NCBI RefSeq assembly: GCF_022348185.1
Contig: NZ_JAKRFD010000008.1
Span: 186,001 to 250,000 of the forward strand
Direction: 5' to 3'
Length of the DNA stretch: 64,000 nt
Origin: Epibacterium sp. Ofav1-8
GTDB lineage: Bacteria > Pseudomonadota > Alphaproteobacteria > Rhodobacterales > Rhodobacteraceae
Shown one piece after another: positions 17,113 through 26,029 of the stretch. The notes below the pieces were generated by a model that did not search any database, had not been told where the DNA came from, and saw nothing but the letters and a program-made list of their open reading frames with translations. Position 1 is the stretch's first letter; each line of letters opens with the position of its first letter. Made by a program: the position numbers and the translations under genes.

Positions 17113-17832
17113 ATGTTGAACCGAAAAACCGCCGCCATGATGCTGGCGGGCGTTGTTGCGCTTGCCCCCCTGTCGCCACTGCACGCCGAAGAGCTGCGGC
17201 AGTTGCATGTGACCGGTGAGGCCAGCATGGATGTGGCGCCGGATCAGGCCGTCATCACGCTGGGCGTGCGGGCGCAGGCCGAAGAGGCGGGCGCGGCGAT
17301 GGAACAGGTGTCGGTGCAAATGAACGAGGTCATGACGAGCCTGGCCGACAGCGGCATCGCGGGTGAGGACATGCAGACGCAGCAGATCTCCATGCATCCG
17401 GTCTGGAGCCAGATCCGCCGCGACGGGCGGGAGGAGCGCACCATTACCGGGTTCGAGGCGTCGAATCTGCTGCTTGTGACCCTGCATGACATCGACGCCA
17501 TGGGCGGGGTTCTGGATGACGTGCTGCGGGCCGGCGCCAATGAGTTCCGCGGGCTGTCGTTTTCCTACAGTGAGCGCGACGCGGCACAGGATGGGCTGCG
17601 CACCCAGGCGGTGGAAGATGCGATCCACAAGGCGCGGCAGCTGGCCGAGGCCACCGGCATGGCGCTGGGGCCGGTGCGGGAAATCCGCGATGGCGGCCCC
17701 CAGGGCGGCGCGCCGATGATGGCCATGGAGATGGCGCGTTCGGCGGATATGCCGATTTCGCCGGGGTCGGTGAACCTGCGCCACAGCGTGTCGGTGACCT
17801 TTGACATCCTGGAGCCCTCGGGGCCGAATTGA
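17113..17832 (+). CDS. Periplasmic SIMPL (DUF541) domain protein
   Basis: A 239-residue protein with a signal peptide (residues 1-25, cleavage near PLHAEE), then a SIMPL/DUF541 domain with the characteristic start LHVTGEASMDVAPDQAVITLGV. The conserved region LSFSYSERDAAQDGLRTQAVEDA and the closing SVTFDIL are also present. SIMPL proteins (such as E. coli YggE, BP26 of Brucella) form periplasmic oligomers and are linked to oxidative stress tolerance, but their molecular function is unresolved. GGAGG at 17101-17105 fixes the start at 17113. It is divergent from the large PilM/PilP-like gene (252-base spacer) and ends at a bidirectional terminator. Confidence 0.88.
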   Translation: MLNRKTAAMMLAGVVALAPLSPLHAEELRQLHVTGEASMDVAPDQAVITLGVRAQAEEAGAAMEQVSVQMNEVMTSLADSGIAGEDMQTQQISMHPVWSQIRRDGREERTITGFEASNLLLVTLHDIDAMGGVLDDVLRAGANEFRGLSFSYSERDAAQDGLRTQAVEDAIHKARQLAEATGMALGPVREIRDGGPQGGAPMMAMEMARSADMPISPGSVNLRHSVSVTFDILEPSGPN

Positions 17833-17860
17833 GTAGCGCTACTCCCCTGTTGCAAAACGG

Positions 17861-17886
17861 AAAAAGGCCGGGACACCCCGGCCTTT
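17861..17886. terminator. Bidirectional terminator between SIMPL gene and metY-like gene
   Basis: AAAAGGCCGGG and CCCGGCCTTTT form a perfect 11-bp stem with loop ACAC, with A and T tracts on the two sides. It lies between convergent genes ending at 17832 and 17927. Confidence 0.92.
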
Positions 17887-17926
17887 TGCAGGTTTGGTTC
17901 AGAAGCGGTGCCGCGGGCGTGATGCC

Positions 17927-19219
17927 TCAGCCGCAGGCCTTGGCGAGGGCCTGATCCAGGTCGCGGATCAGATCGTCGGCATCCTCGATCCCGATGGAGA
18001 CGCGCACCACGTTGGGCCCGGCGCCGGCGGCCTCCTGCTGCTCCGGCGTCAGCTGCCGGTGGGTGGTGGAGGCGGAGTGGATGATCAGCGAGCGGGTGTC
18101 GCCCAGGTTGGCCACGTGGGAGAAGATCTCCAGGCTGTCGACCAGCTTGACGCAGGCGTCATAGCCGCCCTTGATCGCCACCGTGAACAGGCCGCCGGTG
18201 CCCTTGGGGTAGCAGCGTTTGGCGCGTTCCGCATAGGGCGAGGAGGGCAGGCCGGCGTAGGTCACGTAGTCGACGCGCGGGTCATTCTCCAGCCAGGTTG
18301 AGACCTTCTCGGCGTTCTCCACATGGCGCTGCATGCGCAGGGACAGGGTCTCGATCCCCATCAGGGTGTAATGCGCCGCCTGCGGGTTCATGGTCATGCC
18401 GAGATCGCGCAGGCCGATGGCGATACCGTGGAAGGTGAAGGCGAGATTGCCGAAGGTCTCGTGGAATTTCAGCCCGTGATAGGCCGGCTCGGGCGCCGAC
18501 AGGGACGGGAACTTGTCCGACGCGGACCAGTCGAAAGCGCCGGAATCGACGATGCAGCCGCCGGTGACGGTGCCATTGCCCGTCAGGTATTTGGTGGTGG
18601 AATGCACCACCAGCGTCGCGCCATGCTTGATCGGTTGGCAGAGATAGGGCGTGGCTGAAGTATTGTCGACGATCAGCGGCAGGCCGGCGGCGTCGCTGAC
18701 ATCGGCCACCGCGCGAATATCGGTGACATAGCCGCCGGGGTTGGCGACGGATTCGCAAAACACCGCCCGGGTGTCGTCGTCGATGGCCTCCCGCACGGCG
18801 TCGAGGTCGTCGAAATCGACAAATTTCGCCGACCAGCCAAAGCGTTTGATGGTCTGGCTGAACTGGGTGACGGTGCCGCCATAGAGCCGGGTGGAGGCGA
18901 CCACATTCTTGCCCGGGCTCATCAGCGCAAACAGCGCCATGATCTGGGCCGCATGGCCGGAGGAGCAGCAGATGGCGCCGACGCCGCCCTCGAGCGTCGC
19001 CATGCGTTCTTGCAGCACCGCCACGGTGGGGTTGGTCAGGCGGGAGTAGATATAGCCCACCTCCTGGAGATTGAAGAGCGCCGCGGCGTGGTCGGCATCG
19101 CGGAACACATAGGCCGTGGACTGGTAGATCGGCGTCTGGCGGGCGCCGGTGGCCGGGTCCGGGCGGGCGCCGGCGTGAATTTGCAGCGTATCAAAACCAT
19201 AGGTGGGGCCGTCGGACAT
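17927..19219 (-). CDS. metY: O-acetylhomoserine aminocarboxypropyltransferase/cysteine synthase family enzyme
   Basis: A 430-residue PLP enzyme of the Cys/Met metabolism (cystathionine gamma-synthase) family. It carries the lysine motif VVHSTTKYLTGNG, the N-terminal RQTPIYQSTAYVFRD and GYIYSRLTNPTV. The conserved C-terminal ANLGDTRSLIIHSASTTHRQL is typical of O-acetylhomoserine sulfhydrylase (MetY). The reaction expected is O-acetyl-L-homoserine plus sulfide to homocysteine, the direct sulfurylation route to methionine. The start at 19219 has AAGGGAG upstream and gives a standard N-terminus. An upstream in-frame start adds 17 non-conserved residues. It seems monocistronic. Substrate specificity within the family is inferred from sequence only. 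Confidence 0.9.
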   Translation of the reverse strand: MSDGPTYGFDTLQIHAGARPDPATGARQTPIYQSTAYVFRDADHAAALFNLQEVGYIYSRLTNPTVAVLQERMATLEGGVGAICCSSGHAAQIMALFALMSPGKNVVASTRLYGGTVTQFSQTIKRFGWSAKFVDFDDLDAVREAIDDDTRAVFCESVANPGGYVTDIRAVADVSDAAGLPLIVDNTSATPYLCQPIKHGATLVVHSTTKYLTGNGTVTGGCIVDSGAFDWSASDKFPSLSAPEPAYHGLKFHETFGNLAFTFHGIAIGLRDLGMTMNPQAAHYTLMGIETLSLRMQRHVENAEKVSTWLENDPRVDYVTYAGLPSSPYAERAKRCYPKGTGGLFTVAIKGGYDACVKLVDSLEIFSHVANLGDTRSLIIHSASTTHRQLTPEQQEAAGAGPNVVRVSIGIEDADDLIRDLDQALAKACG

Positions 19220-19356
19220 CTCTGAATACTCCCTTGTGTCGCAATCGGTGTGGGTCTGACGACAGCACACACCGGGCGCGGCGCCAGTGCAAGCGAAAGA
19301 GGCGGAGATGTGGGCCTGATTTTCAACAGGGAGGCGGGACAGCCGGTCCGCGCTGC

Positions 19357-20349
19357 TCAGCGCATCCAGAGCCCTTCGGATTTGATCCGGTTGCGGATCG
19401 CCTGTTCCCGGCGCGGCAGGTTCTCGCGGTCAAACAGGGCACGCACGCGGTGGCCCTTGCCCTGATAGATCAGGCGTTTCATCGGCTCGTAGCCTTTGAG
19501 CACCTTCTTGATCCAGTTCGGCGCGCTGACCTCTTCGAGGGTGGCGACGACCTGATCGCTCTCGCGCGCGTAAAGCAGCGGCAGGGTGCGGTAATGGCAG
19601 CTGACCTCCCCGTCCAGATGGCCCGGCGGCAGGCTGCTGCGCCCGCCGCCAAAGGAATGGATCACCAGCGGCAGGGCAATCTGGTCAAGCCAGGGATCGA
19701 GCGACTGGCCGACCAGCTCGCGCGGTGGGTCATCCCGGATCGTGCGGGCATAGGTGAGGAAGCGCTCGCCAAAGGTGCGCGGACAGGCACCGTAGAAATA
19801 GCCCGCGTTGAAATAGAGATAGCGTTGCCAGTATTCATCGGGCTGGTCGCGGTCGAGGCTGCTGTCAAAGTCCAGATCAAAGCGCGTATAAAGCGACCGC
19901 CAGATCGCGGCATAGCCGGGGCCATAGAGCGTGGGCTTTGGCCAGGTGCCCTCGCGCCGCAGACTGGCCGAGGGACGGGAGAAATCAAAGGGAACAGAGG
20001 TCAGGTCGCCGGTGATCAGCGTGTCGGTATCGAAGAACACAAAGGGCTCTCCCTCCGGCAGGGCGGCCAGCGCCTCGATCTTGTTGCCGTAGGCGTAGGA
20101 CTGGCCAAAGACCTGGTTTTCGAAGGGCAGGATCTGGGCCTCAAGCCGGTCGAGCGTCGCCAGCACCAGGTCGTTGCGGATCGAGGGGTCGCGGCTGGGC
20201 CAGAGCGGGCCGGGTTGCGGCACGGCCACATAGAGCCGGCCCCGAAAGCCGGGGCTTTGCGCCCGGAGCGAGGCGGCAAACAGCACCGCCTCATACATCA
20301 GGCGCCCCGATTGGCCGACGATCATGATGTTGAAATTCTGCCCGGACAT
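19357..20349 (-). CDS. Glycosyltransferase-like protein (DxD motif)
   Basis: A 330-residue protein with no signal peptide. A nucleotide-sugar-type N-terminal fold (NIMIVGQSGRLMYEAVLFAASLR, then RLYVAVPQ) leads to a DxD-containing segment EPFVFFDTDTLITGD. This resembles the metal-binding motif of GT-A glycosyltransferases (GT8-like). The second half has many aromatic residues (YGPGYAAIWRSLYTRFDLDF, YFNAGYFYGACPRTFGERF), compatible with acceptor binding. Homologues are, as I recall, widespread and uncharacterised in Roseobacters. It is followed 150 bases downstream, in the other sense of reading along the map, by a sulfotransferase-like gene on the same strand. The donor and acceptor are unknown. 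Confidence 0.65.
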   Translation of the reverse strand: MSGQNFNIMIVGQSGRLMYEAVLFAASLRAQSPGFRGRLYVAVPQPGPLWPSRDPSIRNDLVLATLDRLEAQILPFENQVFGQSYAYGNKIEALAALPEGEPFVFFDTDTLITGDLTSVPFDFSRPSASLRREGTWPKPTLYGPGYAAIWRSLYTRFDLDFDSSLDRDQPDEYWQRYLYFNAGYFYGACPRTFGERFLTYARTIRDDPPRELVGQSLDPWLDQIALPLVIHSFGGGRSSLPPGHLDGEVSCHYRTLPLLYARESDQVVATLEEVSAPNWIKKVLKGYEPMKRLIYQGKGHRVRALFDRENLPRREQAIRNRIKSEGLWMR

Positions 20350-20499
20350 GACTGCTCTTGCGGTTTTTCTGCTGCCTGATCCTACCTAGGGGCAGGCGGC
20401 CCCTCTTGGCAAGCCGAAGGGGCAAGCCACAGGGCCAGTCCGCGGGGCCAGAGCACGGGGCCAGAGCGCCGGGGCGGGCGGGGCGATCTCGGACGCGGA

Positions 20500-21375
20500 T
20501 CAGGGGGTGAGGAGTGTCACCCCCGGGATCTGGCTGAGCTGGGCTGTGTCGTCGTCATAGGCCTGCTCGATCTCCTCGATAAACTCCGGTGACCAATCGG
20601 GAATATCGAGTTCCTCTTCCAGTTCCTCTTCGATGGCGAATTTGTCGAGAAAGGCGGCAAAGACCCGGCGTTTGTAGGGCTCTGTCAGTTGCGGGCGCTC
20701 GTGCAGATAGGCGCGCAGCCGTTTCATGCCCTCGCGTTTCATGATGGTGGCGAGCATGTCCATGCCGCCCTTGACCTTGCTCTCGGCCTCGAGATTGCCG
20801 AATTCCCGCAAAAGCTGCGCCCAGATCAGCGGCGTGTCCTCGTAACACCACAGCATGATCGGCACATCCGGCACCGAGGCGCGGATGCGGCTTATCAGCG
20901 CCGACCAGCGCAGGTCGCGCGGGTTGGTCGTGCTCAGCACCGTGTTGCGCCGCCCTGTGCCGGCTTTTTCCAGCAGCTTGGGCAGGAACCCGACCGGGCT
21001 GCGAATGGCCATAAACAGGGTGAGGTCGTCGTGGGGAAACAGCGCCTTGAGCGTGCGCATGCGTTCCTCGGCCTCGGGGTAGAGGCGCTGGCCGTCCAGC
21101 GCATCCCGCTGCGAGCCGAAGAAATGGGGATTGGACAGCACCACGCGGTCGGCGTGCTCTTCTTCGAGGATGGCATCCCACAGCAAGTCCCGCGCATCGT
21201 CCGACGGGGTGCCGGTCTTGGCCGCGGCCATGCATTCTTTCAGGAGTGCGCGGTACTTTGCAGGGCCCGGCACCGAGGTGCCACGCGCCAGAAAGGCCTC
21301 CCGGTTGCGCAGGAGGGTTTTCATCAGGCGATCTTCTTCTGTTCCATGCGCGCCGGCATGAATAATGACCTGCAT
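20500..21375 (-). CDS. Uncharacterised protein with degenerate sulfotransferase-like N-terminus
   Basis: A 291-residue protein beginning MQVIIHAGAHGTEEDRLMKTLLRNRE. This has the shape of the PAPS 5'-phosphosulfate-binding strand-loop-helix of sulfotransferases (IIHxGxHKTGTT) but with the KTGTT core replaced. Later segments (FGSQRDALDGQRLYPEAEER, LTLFMAIRSPVGFLPKLLEK) fit the second part of that fold, including a serine at the usual 3'-phosphate position (IRSP). The C-terminus is acidic (EEELEEELDIPDW). It may be a divergent sulfotransferase or a structural relative without PAPS binding. It is on the same strand as, and upstream of, the glycosyltransferase-like gene, which could mean joint modification of a surface carbohydrate. 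That is inference. Confidence 0.6.
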   Translation of the reverse strand: MQVIIHAGAHGTEEDRLMKTLLRNREAFLARGTSVPGPAKYRALLKECMAAAKTGTPSDDARDLLWDAILEEEHADRVVLSNPHFFGSQRDALDGQRLYPEAEERMRTLKALFPHDDLTLFMAIRSPVGFLPKLLEKAGTGRRNTVLSTTNPRDLRWSALISRIRASVPDVPIMLWCYEDTPLIWAQLLREFGNLEAESKVKGGMDMLATIMKREGMKRLRAYLHERPQLTEPYKRRVFAAFLDKFAIEEELEEELDIPDWSPEFIEEIEQAYDDDTAQLSQIPGVTLLTP

Positions 21376-21529
21376 TTGACTGACCTGTCTGCCCTACTTT
21401 GCCCAAGGATACGGATAGAGTGCGTCAAAACCGGGGTCAAATCGCATCTTTCCGGTGGCAGCGCCGCAATTGCGCCTAGATGGCGGGGCGCGGCGGGTGT
21501 TCTTCGGTCGGTGGGCCGCGGGCGTGCGC

Positions 21530-21544
21530 ATTGTATTGTACAAT
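21530..21544. promoter_or_regulatory. Putative EnuR operator upstream of enuR
   Basis: ATTGT-ATTGTACAAT: a perfect 10-bp palindrome ATTGTACAAT at 21535-21544 preceded by another ATTGT half-site. The same ATTGT/ACAAT half-sites recur in the uehA promoter region, which supports autoregulation by EnuR. Confidence 0.6.
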
Positions 21545-21571
21545 CGGGACCGGGCAGGGTAGGAATGTCGC

Positions 21572-22966
21572 ATGACAATATGGTATCCCGATCCCGCAAC
21601 CCTGACCCCGCCCCTGCATGCCAGCCTGGCCAAGATGATCGCCAAGGCGATCTCTGACGGCCGCCTGCCAAAGGGGACCCAGCTTCCGACCCATCGCAAG
21701 ATGGCAGAGGAGCTGGGGTTGAGCGTGCACACCATCAGCAAGGCCTACGACAGCTTGCGGCGCCAGAAGCTCATCGATGGTCAGGTGGGGCGTGGCAGCT
21801 ATGTGCTGGATCCCGACGAACACGACGGTCAGCCGTTCCAGCTGAGCTCGGAGAAGGGACAGGGGTTCGACCTGTCGATTCTGCGGCCGGTGTTTTCGCA
21901 GCAGCATGCGGACCGGTTCCAGCAGGCGCTGCGCGATCTGCCCGAGGGGCTGGACCCGAGCTATTACCTTTCCTGCCGCCCCAATGTCGGCCATGACGCG
22001 CATCGCGCCGCCGGGGTGAAATGGTTGCAGGGCTGCGGGCTGGAGACCTCTGCCGAACGCATCATCATGACCAATGGCGTCAGCCACGGCATGTCCGCGG
22101 CGCTGTCGGCCCTGACGCGGCCGGGGGATACGGTCGTGTCCAGCCAGATCACCCATCACCTCTTGGTGTCGGGCTGTTCCTATCTGGGGCTGAATCTGGC
22201 CGGTCTGGAGGTGGATGCTGAGGGCATCCTGCCGGATGCGCTGGAACGATATTGTCGGGAGAAATCCGCCAAGGTTCTGTTTTTGCTGCCGTCCCTGGCC
22301 AGCCCCACCGCCGAGATGATGCCCGAACAGCGGCGCCGGGATCTGGTCGATGTGGCGCGGCGCCACGATCTTCATATCATCGAAAACGACGCCTTCGGCC
22401 CCGTCGTGGCGGACCGGCAAGTGCCGGTTGCGATGCTTGCGCCGGAGCGCACGATCTATCTCACCACCTTTAGCAAATGCACCGTTTCGGGGCTGCGGGC
22501 CGGGTATATGGCGGCGCCGGAACACCTGGCGCCGGCCCTGACCGGGCGCATTGTCGTGTTCGGCTGGATGGCGACGCCGCTGATGTGCGAGCTGGCCACC
22601 CGCTGGGTGCTGGACGGCACCGCGGCGGAGCTGGCGCAGTGGCAGCAGCGCACCCTGATGGAGCGATTCGAGATCGCGGCGCGCGAATTGCAGGGCTGGC
22701 AGTGGCGCGGCACGCCGTCGGCGCCGCATTTGTGGTTGCCGCTGACCGAAGGCTGGACCACGGGCACCTTTATTTCCTACGCGCGCCAGTTGCAGGTGGC
22801 GGTCGCGCCGGATGCGCCGTTCCTGGCCCCGAAGACGCCGCCACAGAACGCGGTGCGCCTGTCATTGGGCAGTATTCAGGACCCGGAGCGGTTTCAGCAG
22901 GCGATGGGGCTGATCGCCGGCATGTTGAAACGCCCGCCGGAAGGGGTCATGCAACTGGCTTATTGA
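21572..22966 (+). CDS. enuR: EnuR, MocR/GntR-type regulator of ectoine catabolism
   Basis: A 464-residue fusion of a GntR winged helix-turn-helix (residues about 15-80, including LPTHRKMAEELGLSVHTISKAY) and an aminotransferase-fold class I domain. The PLP-binding lysine is visible in TTFSKCTVSGLRAGY at residue 302, the same number reported for EnuR of Ruegeria pomeroyi. EnuR is a repressor that senses ectoine-derived metabolites (N-alpha-acetyl-diaminobutyrate and diaminobutyrate) that react with its PLP. The position directly upstream of uehABC-usp-eutABCDE confirms the assignment. ATTGT/ACAAT dyads flank the gene on both sides. It is divergent from the sulfotransferase-like gene. Confidence 0.95.
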   Translation: MTIWYPDPATLTPPLHASLAKMIAKAISDGRLPKGTQLPTHRKMAEELGLSVHTISKAYDSLRRQKLIDGQVGRGSYVLDPDEHDGQPFQLSSEKGQGFDLSILRPVFSQQHADRFQQALRDLPEGLDPSYYLSCRPNVGHDAHRAAGVKWLQGCGLETSAERIIMTNGVSHGMSAALSALTRPGDTVVSSQITHHLLVSGCSYLGLNLAGLEVDAEGILPDALERYCREKSAKVLFLLPSLASPTAEMMPEQRRRDLVDVARRHDLHIIENDAFGPVVADRQVPVAMLAPERTIYLTTFSKCTVSGLRAGYMAAPEHLAPALTGRIVVFGWMATPLMCELATRWVLDGTAAELAQWQQRTLMERFEIAARELQGWQWRGTPSAPHLWLPLTEGWTTGTFISYARQLQVAVAPDAPFLAPKTPPQNAVRLSLGSIQDPERFQQAMGLIAGMLKRPPEGVMQLAY

Positions 22967-22967
22967 T

Positions 22968-23008
22968 ATTGTCGCGCGACAATAAAAAAATTGACATGCA
23001 GGACAATT
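22968..23008. promoter_or_regulatory. Putative EnuR operators and promoter of the uehA operon
   Basis: A perfect 16-bp palindrome ATTGTCGCGCGACAAT (22968-22983) is followed by a looser dyad AATTGACATGCAGGACAATT (22989-23008). A TTGACA -35-like hexamer at 22991-22996 lies inside the second dyad. Repressor binding would block the promoter. Confidence 0.65.
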
Positions 23009-23063
23009 CCTCTCAAGTCTGGCGCAACGGCGCGTGGACGCCGGTGAGACTTGGGAGGAAACA

Positions 23064-24083
23064 ATGGCTCAATCCGTTACATTCACCTTGGGCGCTGCGG
23101 TTGTCGCAGGGCTTGCGCTGGGGGCTGTCGCGCCGGCGCAGGCCGACACCTGGCGGTATGCGTTCGAAGAGGCGATGACCGATGTGCAGGGCGTCTATGC
23201 GCAGAAGTTCAAGGCAGAGATCGAGGCGAACTCGGATCACGAAATCCAGCTGTTCCCCTATGGCACGCTGGGCGAATCCGCCGACATCATGGAGCAGACG
23301 CAGGACGGTATCCTGCAATTCGTGGACCAGTCGCCGGGCTTTACCGGCTCTTTGATCCCCGAGGCGCAGGTGTTCTTTGTGCCCTATCTGCTGCCCACCG
23401 ATCAGGATCACCTGGCCCGGTTCTACAGCGAGAGCAAGGCGATCAACGAGATGTTCAAGCCGCTCTATGCCGAGCAGGGGCTGGAGTTGCTGAACATGTT
23501 CCCCGAAGGCGAGGTGGCGATGACCACCAAGACGCCGGTCACCACCTGCGCTGACCTAGATGAGGTCAAGTTCCGAGTGATGACCAACCCGCTGCTGGTG
23601 GAGAGCTACAAGGCCTTTGGCGCGACGCCGACGCCGCTGCCCTGGGGCGAGGTCTATGGCGGGTTGCAGACCAATGTTATCCAGGGCCAGGAGAACCCGA
23701 CCTTCTTCCTCTACTCGACCAAGATCTACGAGGTCACCGACTACATCACCTATGCGGGGCACAACAATTTCACCACCGCGGTGATGGCGAACAAGGACTT
23801 CTACGACGGTCTCAGCGCCGAGGATCAGGCGCTGGTGCAGGCGGCGGCCAAGGCTGCCTATGACCACACGGTGGTCTACCAGCAGCAGGCGGCCGAAACC
23901 GAGCTGGCCAAGATCATGGAGGCCAAGCCGGAGATGGTTGTCACCGTGCTCGACGAGGCGCAACGCAGCTGTTTCAAGGACGCCGCCGCAGAGGTCGAGG
24001 CGAAGTTTGTCGAGATGACCGGCGACAGTGGTGCCGCCATTCTGGAGCAGCTGAAGGCCGATCTGGCCGCGACCGCCAACTGA
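23064..24083 (+). CDS. uehA: UehA, ectoine/hydroxyectoine TRAP transporter substrate-binding protein
   Basis: A 339-residue DctP-type periplasmic binding protein. Residues 1-26 form a signal peptide ending AQA before [11 protein letters not shown]. The body shows TRAP-family landmarks: [22 protein letters not shown], the conserved arginine in [12 protein letters not shown] that usually pairs with the ligand carboxylate, and [21 protein letters not shown]. UehA of Ruegeria pomeroyi binds both ectoine and 5-hydroxyectoine. The start at 23064 follows GGGAGGAA closely. An upstream in-frame start is not supported. It is the first gene of the import and catabolic operon, 97 bases after enuR. Confidence 0.94.
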   Translation: MAQSVTFTLGAAVVAGLALGAVAPAQADTWRYAFEEAMTDVQGVYAQKFKAEIEANSDHEIQLFPYGTLGESADIMEQTQDGILQFVDQSPGFTGSLIPEAQVFFVPYLLPTDQDHLARFYSESKAINEMFKPLYAEQGLELLNMFPEGEVAMTTKTPVTTCADLDEVKFRVMTNPLLVESYKAFGATPTPLPWGEVYGGLQTNVIQGQENPTFFLYSTKIYEVTDYITYAGHNNFTTAVMANKDFYDGLSAEDQALVQAAAKAAYDHTVVYQQQAAETELAKIMEAKPEMVVTVLDEAQRSCFKDAAAEVEAKFVEMTGDSGAAILEQLKADLAATAN

Positions 24084-24150
24084 GGCAGGGCATCGTGCGG
24101 AAGCGGGCCGGGTCAGTGTGCCCGGTCCGCGACACTGCGGGGAGTTTCAC

Positions 24151-24720
24151 ATGAACAATCCGAATGAGGTGGTCCTGCCGGGCGGGCTGGGGCTTCTGGA
24201 TCGCGCCATCAGCAGGGCAGAGTCGGTCCTGTTGGCGGTCGGGGTGCTGCTGATGGCGGCAAATACGGTGGCCAATGTGGTCGGGCGCTACCTGCTGGGG
24301 CAGTCGATCTTCTTCTCGGAAGAGCTGAACCGGGTGCTGATCATCCTCATCACCTTTGCCGGGATCAGCTATGCGGCCCGCCATGCGCGCCATATCCGGA
24401 TGTCGGCCATCTATGACGTGCTGCCCGCGGGGCTGCGCAAGGTGTTGGCGGTCGTGATCGCCCTGGTCACCGCCGCGTTCATGTTCCTGCTGTGCTATTA
24501 TGCGGTGAAATACATCGCCGCGCAGGCCGGTCGGGGGCGGGTGCTGCCCGCCCTGCGCATCCCGGTCTGGATCATCCTCGTCTGGGTGCCGGCGGGGTTC
24601 TTCATGACCGGCGTGCAGTACCTGCTGACGGCGCTGCGCAACATGACCTCCGCAAATATCTATCTCTCCACCCATGTCCAGGATGGGTACGCACGCGACG
24701 AAGAAGAACTCGAAATCTGA
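24151..24720 (+). CDS. uehB: UehB, TRAP transporter small permease (DctQ type)
   Basis: A 189-residue inner-membrane protein with four hydrophobic helices (for example [20 protein letters not shown] and [21 protein letters not shown]). It also carries the DctQ-type sequence [19 protein letters not shown] after the first helix. Small TRAP subunits form a complex with the large permease and the binding protein. GGGGAG precedes the ATG at 24151. It follows uehA by 67 bases and uehC begins 10 bases after its stop. The C-terminus ends in a charged RDEEELEI tail facing the cytoplasm by usual topology. Confidence 0.92.
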   Translation: MNNPNEVVLPGGLGLLDRAISRAESVLLAVGVLLMAANTVANVVGRYLLGQSIFFSEELNRVLIILITFAGISYAARHARHIRMSAIYDVLPAGLRKVLAVVIALVTAAFMFLLCYYAVKYIAAQAGRGRVLPALRIPVWIILVWVPAGFFMTGVQYLLTALRNMTSANIYLSTHVQDGYARDEEELEI

Positions 24721-24730
24721 GGGCACGGCC

Positions 24731-26017
24731 ATGGCTGCAACGATATTCCTGACCATGATTGTCCTGCTGTTGCTGGGCTTTCCGATGATGATCCCGCTGA
24801 TCGCGGGGGCCTTTGTCGGCTTTGTGATGCTGTTCGGCGATCTCGCCCGCACCGAGACCATGGTGCAGCAGATGGTGGCGGGCATTCGTCCCGCCTCGCT
24901 GATCGCGGTGCCGATGTTCATCTTTGCCGCCGACATCATGACCCGGGGCCAGTCCGCCGGGCGGCTGATCAATGTTGTCATGGCCTATGTCGGGCATCTG
25001 CGCGGCGGGCTGGCGATTTCGACGGCGGCGGCCTGCACCATGTTCGGCGCGGTGTCGGGGTCGACCCAGGCGACGGTGGTGGCGATCGGATCGCCGCTGC
25101 GGCCACGGATGCTGCAGGCGGGCTACAAGGACAGTTTCGTGTTGGCACTGATCGTCAATGCCAGCGACATCGCCTTTCTGATCCCGCCCTCGATCGGCAT
25201 GATCATCTACGGTGTGGTGTCGAGCACCTCGATCGCCGAGCTGTTCATCGCCGGCATCGGGCCGGGGCTGCTGATCCTGCTGTTGTTCTCGATCTACTGC
25301 TACATCTACGCGGTGCGCAACAACGTGCCGACAGAGCCCAAGGCGAGCTCGCAGCAACGCCTGAGCACGATGCGTGCGGCGCTCTGGCCGATGGGGTTTC
25401 CGGTCATCATCATCGGCGGCATCTACGGCGGCATCTTCAGCCCGACCGAGGCGGCGGCGGCCTGCGTGCTCTATGCGCTGATCCTGGAGGTCCTCGTGTT
25501 CCGCTCGATGTCGCTGCGCGGGGTCTATGACACCGCCAAATCCACCGGGTTGATCACGGCGATCGTCTTTATCCTGGTGGCGGCGGGCAGCGCCTTTTCC
25601 TGGGTAATCTCCTTTGCGCAGGTGCCGCAGCAGATCCTCGGCGCCGTGGGCGTGGCGGAGATGGGCGAGATCGGCATCTTGTTCGTGATCTCCATCGCCT
25701 TTTTCATCGGCTGCATGTTCGTGGATCCGATCGTGGTGATCCTGGTGCTGGTGCCGGTCTTTGCCCCCGTGGTGGCCTCTGCCGGGATCGACCCGGTGCT
25801 GGTGGGGACGATCATCACGCTTCAGGTGGCCATCGGGTCGGCGACGCCGCCGTTCGGATGCGACATCTTCACTGCCATCGCCGTGTTCCGTAGGCCCTAT
25901 GTGGAGGTGGTGCGCGGCACGCCCCCCTTCATCCTGATGCTGATGGGGGTTGCGGTGGCGCTGGTCTTCTTCCCGCAGATTGCGCTGTTCCTGCGCGACC
26001 TGGCCTTTGGCAAATAG
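24731..26017 (+). CDS. uehC: UehC, TRAP transporter large permease (DctM type)
   Basis: A 428-residue polytopic protein with about 12 transmembrane helices. It has the DctM family pattern: LLLLGFPMMIPLIAGAFVGF at the start, GAVSGSTQATVVAIGSPL and IPPSIGMIIYGVVSSTSI in the middle, and ATPPFGCDIFTAIAVF near the end. It forms the Na+-coupled translocation path for ectoine and hydroxyectoine. The ATG at 24731 is preferred. A start 57 bases upstream would overlap uehB and adds a charged non-conserved extension. It is tightly packed in the operon, with usp 12 bases further on. Confidence 0.93.
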   Translation: MAATIFLTMIVLLLLGFPMMIPLIAGAFVGFVMLFGDLARTETMVQQMVAGIRPASLIAVPMFIFAADIMTRGQSAGRLINVVMAYVGHLRGGLAISTAAACTMFGAVSGSTQATVVAIGSPLRPRMLQAGYKDSFVLALIVNASDIAFLIPPSIGMIIYGVVSSTSIAELFIAGIGPGLLILLLFSIYCYIYAVRNNVPTEPKASSQQRLSTMRAALWPMGFPVIIIGGIYGGIFSPTEAAAACVLYALILEVLVFRSMSLRGVYDTAKSTGLITAIVFILVAAGSAFSWVISFAQVPQQILGAVGVAEMGEIGILFVISIAFFIGCMFVDPIVVILVLVPVFAPVVASAGIDPVLVGTIITLQVAIGSATPPFGCDIFTAIAVFRRPYVEVVRGTPPFILMLMGVAVALVFFPQIALFLRDLAFGK

Positions 26018-26029
26018 GAGGCGCGTGCA

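Noticed and set aside
20431-20475. Short direct repeats of GGGGCCAGAGC
   Set aside because: Only two exact and one partial copies in a GC-rich spacer. Too short to call a repeat element.
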